9,866 nucleotides of DNA from Gammaproteobacteria bacterium. GTDB taxonomy: Bacteria > Pseudomonadota > Gammaproteobacteria > SZUA-229. Numbering within the stretch: position 1 is the stretch's first letter; each line of letters begins with the position of its first letter. A program made the translations under genes and the position numbers. The notes under the pieces were generated by a model. It was given only the letters and a program-made list of their open reading frames with translations, was not told where the DNA came from and ran no database searches. This document shows, piece by piece, positions 6,574-9,866 of the stretch. The stretch lies in assembly GCA_021768055.1 (NCBI GenBank), contig JAASSE010000010.1:1-9866 (forward strand). The letters run 5' to 3'.

Positions 6574-6638
6574 TTTAAAAAAAACATCCCAGAATAAACT
6601 TTCCAGACATTCCGCATTAAATAATCAAGAATCCGCCT

Positions 6639-7505
6639 ATGCGAAAATCACTGTTAATACCCGCCATCCTGCTGTCCAATATGATGTTGGGAGCTTGTTC
6701 AATGGACCAGATGCTGGTTCGCTCCTCCGTTCCCCTTATTGAAAGCGGTGTCGAAGCGCTCAATCATGAAACCGATCTCGAACTGGCAGAAGAATCCATC
6801 CCAGCCAACCTGAACATGCTGCAGGGCATGATCAATATCGATCCGAACAACGCACAGTTACATACCTTCGCGGCACAGGCATTTTACGGACTGGCCTATG
6901 GTTTTAACGAAGATAGCAGGCCAGGGCGCGCCTCTGATTTTTATCTGCGCGGCATGAAACATGGCCTCACGGCGCTCGAAGTTAGCGGCGCCCACGATCT
7001 GTTTAACACGCCAATTGCTGACTTTGAAAAACAGATCAACCGCCTCGGTAAAGGCAGTGTGCCTGCCATGTTCTGGACTGCCAGTTGCTGGGCCAAGTGG
7101 ATTGATCTGCACCGCGATGACACCGAGGCCATCTCACAGCTCTCAAGAGCAACAGCACTGATGCAGCGTGTTATTGATCTGGAAGATACCTTTTATTACG
7201 GTGGCGCGCACATGTACTTCGGTGTCTACTATGGCAGCCGAGCACCCATACTTGGCGGTAACTTTAAAAAGTCACGCCAGCATTTCGATCGTGCACGTAA
7301 AATTACAAACAGCAAATTACTTATCCCGGATTTATTGCAGGCACAGTATCTTGCACGACAGGAAAACGACCGTGAGCAATTCAACACACTTTTAACCAAC
7401 ATCATCAATGCACCTGATGACTTAATGCCTGAGCTGGGCCTGCAAAACCAGATTGCAAAACGTAAAGCTGCCTTATTACTGAAGAAGGAGCGTGAATGGT
7501 TTTAA
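6639..7505 (+). CDS. tatT: TRAP-associated TPR lipoprotein (TatT family)
   Basis: 288-residue lipoprotein of the TatT family, the TPR component of TPR-associated TRAP transporters (T. pallidum TP0956). In that system TatT forms a trimer of all-helical subunits with hydrophobic-lined pores that bind the substrate-binding protein. It is thought to pass ligand to that protein. Seen: a signal peptide ending in lipobox LGAC (Cys20), with Ser next, which fits outer-membrane sorting. The rest is entirely helix-like, with TPR-type segments including PAMFWTASCWAKW (142-154) and FGVYYGSRAPILGGN (194-208) followed by KSRQHFDRAR. The latter blocks are the recognisable family signature. ATG 6639 starts the signal peptide directly; no good Shine-Dalgarno is visible. 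It is first in the operon and its stop lies ten bases inside the dctP-like gene, so the two are translationally coupled. Confidence 0.9.
   Translation: MRKSLLIPAILLSNMMLGACSMDQMLVRSSVPLIESGVEALNHETDLELAEESIPANLNMLQGMINIDPNNAQLHTFAAQAFYGLAYGFNEDSRPGRASDFYLRGMKHGLTALEVSGAHDLFNTPIADFEKQINRLGKGSVPAMFWTASCWAKWIDLHRDDTEAISQLSRATALMQRVIDLEDTFYYGGAHMYFGVYYGSRAPILGGNFKKSRQHFDRARKITNSKLLIPDLLQAQYLARQENDREQFNTLLTNIINAPDDLMPELGLQNQIAKRKAALLLKKEREWF
7485..7490 (+). promoter_or_regulatory. Ribosome binding site of the TRAP substrate-binding protein gene
   Basis: AAGGAG lies five bases before ATG 7496, inside the 3' end of the TatT gene. It fixes the start and the ten-base overlap of the two genes. Confidence 0.8.
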
Positions 7506-8539
7506 GAACGCTTTTTCTGGTACTGTTGATCGCCTTCAGTGGCAACAGTATCGCTAAAACCTATACCCTGAAATTTGCCACCTTGATGCCCACCGGCACC
7601 GCATGGTCAAAAATTCTGGATGACTGGGTCAAGGAAGTAGAAGCAAAGAGTAATGGCCGAATAAAATTCAAGATGTACTCAGGCGGCGTCATGGGCGATG
7701 AACCTGACGTGTTGCGCAAGATCCGCAAAGGCCAGTTACACGGCGGCATGTTTACCGGTTACGGTATCGGCCGCATCTATTCGCCTGCACGTGTACTTGA
7801 AGTGCCGTTTCTGTTCAAAAACACGGATGAATCGGATTATGTACGCGAGCGCATGATGCCCGACCTTGAAAAAGGTTTTCGAGAAAGCGGCTTTGAACTG
7901 CTGGGCTGGCCTGAAGTCGGCTTTGTACATTTATTCTCTAGACAACGTATAGAATCGGTCGATGACATCAGGAAACTTCGCATCTGGTTGTGGCAAGGCG
8001 ACCCGCTGGGTGAAGCATTTTTCAAGGCTGCCGATATTGATCCCATCCCATTGTCCATCATCGACGTTTACACGCAACTATCCGCCAAACATGGCAGTAT
8101 CAACACGGTTTATTCTTCAACATTCGGCGCCATTGCATTGCAATGGTATTCCAAACTCAAGTATGCGACGCGCATTCCACTCACCAATGCCATAGGCGGG
8201 CTGGTCGTCAGCAACCGTTTCTATAAAAAGCTTCCGGATGACCTCAAGCAACTACTTAAAACAAGCGGCAAGAGAATGAGTGATGAGATCCGCATCAGCG
8301 CACGTATTGAAAATGAAAAAAGCGTCAGCATTCTTGAAAAAAACGGTATTGAATTTATGTTTGACTGGGATGAAGTCAATATGGACGAAATACTGGAGAT
8401 CCGTGACAACGCCGCCATGCACCTGGAACAAACCGACTACATACCTGCCAGAACGTTTGCAAAAACACGGATGCTGGTCACGGAGTATCGACAGTCACAA
8501 ACGGCTGAAGGCCAGCAATCCACGACGACTGTTCCGTGA
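7496..8539 (+). CDS. dctP: TRAP transporter substrate-binding protein, DctP family (TatP-like)
   Basis: 347-residue periplasmic solute-binding protein that delivers ligand to the QM permease encoded next. Seen: a signal peptide with probable cleavage after about residue 20 (NSIA), then the DctP-family opening TYTLKFATLMPTGTAWSKILDDW, KFKMYSGGVMGDEPDVLRKIRKGQLHGG in the first lobe, and LEVPFLFKN. Many family members (for example SiaP) have an Arg in the segment after DDLKGLKI that grips the ligand carboxylate. Here that segment reads DIRKLRIWLWQGDP and the aligned position appears to be Trp164. That fits a ligand other than a simple acid, as suggested for the T. pallidum homologue TP0957, but the ligand is unknown. 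A low-complexity Gln/Thr-rich tail ends the protein. Its TGA shares a base with the ATG of the next gene. Confidence 0.92.
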   Translation: MVLRTLFLVLLIAFSGNSIAKTYTLKFATLMPTGTAWSKILDDWVKEVEAKSNGRIKFKMYSGGVMGDEPDVLRKIRKGQLHGGMFTGYGIGRIYSPARVLEVPFLFKNTDESDYVRERMMPDLEKGFRESGFELLGWPEVGFVHLFSRQRIESVDDIRKLRIWLWQGDPLGEAFFKAADIDPIPLSIIDVYTQLSAKHGSINTVYSSTFGAIALQWYSKLKYATRIPLTNAIGGLVVSNRFYKKLPDDLKQLLKTSGKRMSDEIRISARIENEKSVSILEKNGIEFMFDWDEVNMDEILEIRDNAAMHLEQTDYIPARTFAKTRMLVTEYRQSQTAEGQQSTTTVP

Positions 8540-8994
8540 TGAAAAAACTTGAACAGCAGCTGGTAAAAATTGAATGCATAATAGCCGGCACCAGCCTGCT
8601 GCTGTTACTGCTCTTATCACTATTTCAAATCATTACACGCAACCTTTTTAATTTCGGCTATCCCGAAATTGAAATTATCAACCGTAACCTGCTGGTTATG
8701 TGTGGCACCATGGGTGCGGTGATAGCAACATCCAAGTTCAGGCACATCAAGGTAGACGCACTAACAACCTTCATGAGCAAAAGGCAGCTGGTACTTCTGC
8801 GGTGCCCATTGGCGTTATTCTCCGCTGCTGTCTGTATCTTGATGTGCTATCACGCAGCCATTTTCGTAATGGATGAATGGCAATATGCACCGGCAAATGA
8901 ACGCTGGGCACTACCCTTCACGCTGATATACCCGGTCGGGTTTGGACTTCTGGGATTGCATTTTCTGCTTATCTGCAAAAGGAAGGCGGCATAA
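8539..8994 (+). CDS. dctQ: TRAP transporter small permease, DctQ family
   Basis: 151-residue inner-membrane subunit with four hydrophobic segments (about 13-32, 48-66, 86-106 and 123-146), as expected for DctQ, which packs against the large permease. Seen: the typical ITRNLFNFG after TM1, EIINRNLLV, and FRHIKVDAL between TM2 and TM3 (the R-H-I-x-V-D motif), plus a short basic tail. ATG 8539 overlaps the preceding TGA by one base, pointing to reinitiation by ribosomes leaving dctP; a GTG one codon upstream is a possible alternative. No separate Shine-Dalgarno is seen. Its TAA shares one base with the ATG of the large permease gene. Confidence 0.92.
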   Translation: MKKLEQQLVKIECIIAGTSLLLLLLLSLFQIITRNLFNFGYPEIEIINRNLLVMCGTMGAVIATSKFRHIKVDALTTFMSKRQLVLLRCPLALFSAAVCILMCYHAAIFVMDEWQYAPANERWALPFTLIYPVGFGLLGLHFLLICKRKAA

Positions 8995-9866
8995 TGAGCC
9001 TGCTTGCGCTGATACTGGTCATACTTGCGTTGATCGGCGCGCCGCTGTTTATCGTACTTGCCGCCGGCGGCCTGGTTGCCAGTTATGCGGCAGACATCAG
9101 TCCTGATATCCTGATAATTGAGATGCACCGGCTGGCGACCTCGCCCAACATGATCGCCATACCTTTATTCACCTTTGCCGGGGTGCTGATGGCAAGCGGT
9201 GGCGCGCCACAAAGGCTGGTTAATTTTTACCGTGCCGCATTCGGCTGGATGCCGGGCGGATTTGCCATCGTCGCTATCGGCTCATGCGCTTTTTTTACTA
9301 CTTTTTCCGGCGCTTCCGGCGTCACTATTCTTGCATTGGGCGGCCTGCTCTATCCGATACTTGTTGGCGAGGGTTACAAGGAAAAATTCACGCTTGGCCT
9401 GTTGACCACGTCCGGCTCGCTCGGGCTGCTGTTTCCGCCCAGCCTGGCCATTCTTGTTTTTGGCATCGTCGCCGGTGTCGGCATCGACAAGATGTTTCTC
9501 GCCGGCATCGTTCCCGGCATCGTATTAATGATCCTCCTGGCTATTTACAGCATGATCCATGGCAACAGGCTGCACGTGGAAAAGCACCCGTTTGAACTGG
9601 ACGCGCTGACACAAAGCATACGCGGCTGCATCTGGGACATCTTTCTGCCAATTGGTATCGTCGTAGGCATCTTTGGCGGATTCGTTTCTATCATGGAAGC
9701 TGCTGCTGCCACAGCTGCCTACGTTATCTTTGTCGAGGTCTACGTCTACAACGAGATTGATCTCAGAACGCAGTTTTTCGGTTTACTCGTTGAAACCAGC
9801 ATCCTGTTCGGCAGCCTGCTTGCGATCCTGCTGGTCGCTCTTGGCCTCACCAATTTAATGATCGAC
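8994..9866 (+). CDS. dctM: TRAP transporter large permease, DctM family (3' partial)
   Basis: Large inner-membrane subunit carrying the cation-coupled transport path. The frame from ATG 8994 is open for 291 codons to the last base, about two thirds of the usual 425-435 residues. Translation by eye gives MSLLALILVILALIGAPLF at the N-terminus, MIAIPLFTFAGVLMASGG (53-70), a conserved FSGASGVT (104-111), GYKEKFTLGLLTTSGSLGLLFPPS (127-150) and EAAAATAAYVIF further on. These are standard DctM landmarks. Several long hydrophobic helices are visible and no frame break is seen. It overlaps the dctQ stop by one base (TAATG). The shorter open frames in this stretch are in other frames and are not genes. 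Confidence 0.93.
   Translation, partial: MSLLALILVILALIGAPLFIVLAAGGLVASYAADISPDILIIEMHRLATSPNMIAIPLFTFAGVLMASGGAPQRLVNFYRAAFGWMPGGFAIVAIGSCAFFTTFSGASGVTILALGGLLYPILVGEGYKEKFTLGLLTTSGSLGLLFPPSLAILVFGIVAGVGIDKMFLAGIVPGIVLMILLAIYSMIHGNRLHVEKHPFELDALTQSIRGCIWDIFLPIGIVVGIFGGFVSIMEAAAATAAYVIFVEVYVYNEIDLRTQFFGLLVETSILFGSLLAILLVALGLTNLMID

Noticed and set aside
9199..9858. Several short plus-strand open frames of 60-100 codons.
   Set aside because: They are out of frame with the continuous large TRAP permease gene that starts at 8994 and carries the family motifs.

Overview
The window looks like a stretch of gammaproteobacterial chromosome. Reasons are the TrxC-type thioredoxin, the SpmA-SpmB fusion protein, the TatT-linked TRAP transporter, outer-membrane-type lipoproteins and tightly packed genes on both strands. 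The species cannot be named from the sequence. I see no tRNA, rRNA, CRISPR array, insertion sequence or phage gene. No gene-free stretch exceeds 300 bases; the longest is about 190 bases, between the lipoprotein and trxC.

Bases 1-913 hold the 3' three quarters of an iron-type alcohol dehydrogenase. It meets a minus-strand pair head-on, and the two stop codons share the palindrome TTAA. The minus-strand pair (2086 down to 910) is a rhomboid intramembrane protease followed by a small DUF123/GIY-YIG-like protein. Divergent from it is a histone-deacetylase-superfamily enzyme (2148-3110) with an intact catalytic site. Convergent to that is an uncharacterised lipoprotein (3736-3194).

Next come thioredoxin 2 (3927-4361), a ubiquitin-like/Mut7-C RNase fusion (4477-5214) and an SpmA-SpmB membrane protein (5307-6536). 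The right end, from 6639 to the window edge, is one overlapping operon. It encodes a TatT-type TPR lipoprotein, a TRAP substrate-binding protein, the small TRAP permease and the large TRAP permease (cut by the window end). This is the TPR-associated TRAP transporter arrangement first described in Treponema pallidum. The large permease runs in frame from 8994 to the last base.

The structure the genes do not explain is a pair of four-unit heptamer arrays. Each unit has the form NNNCGAG and each array is followed by GAAAA. One copy is on the plus strand at the end of the deacetylase gene and supplies its stop codon. The other is in the opposite orientation, immediately upstream of the SpmA-SpmB gene. 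They look like copies of a dispersed intergenic repeat of unknown function. The TRAP cluster and these arrays are the parts most worth following up. I do not see a clearly new multi-gene system.
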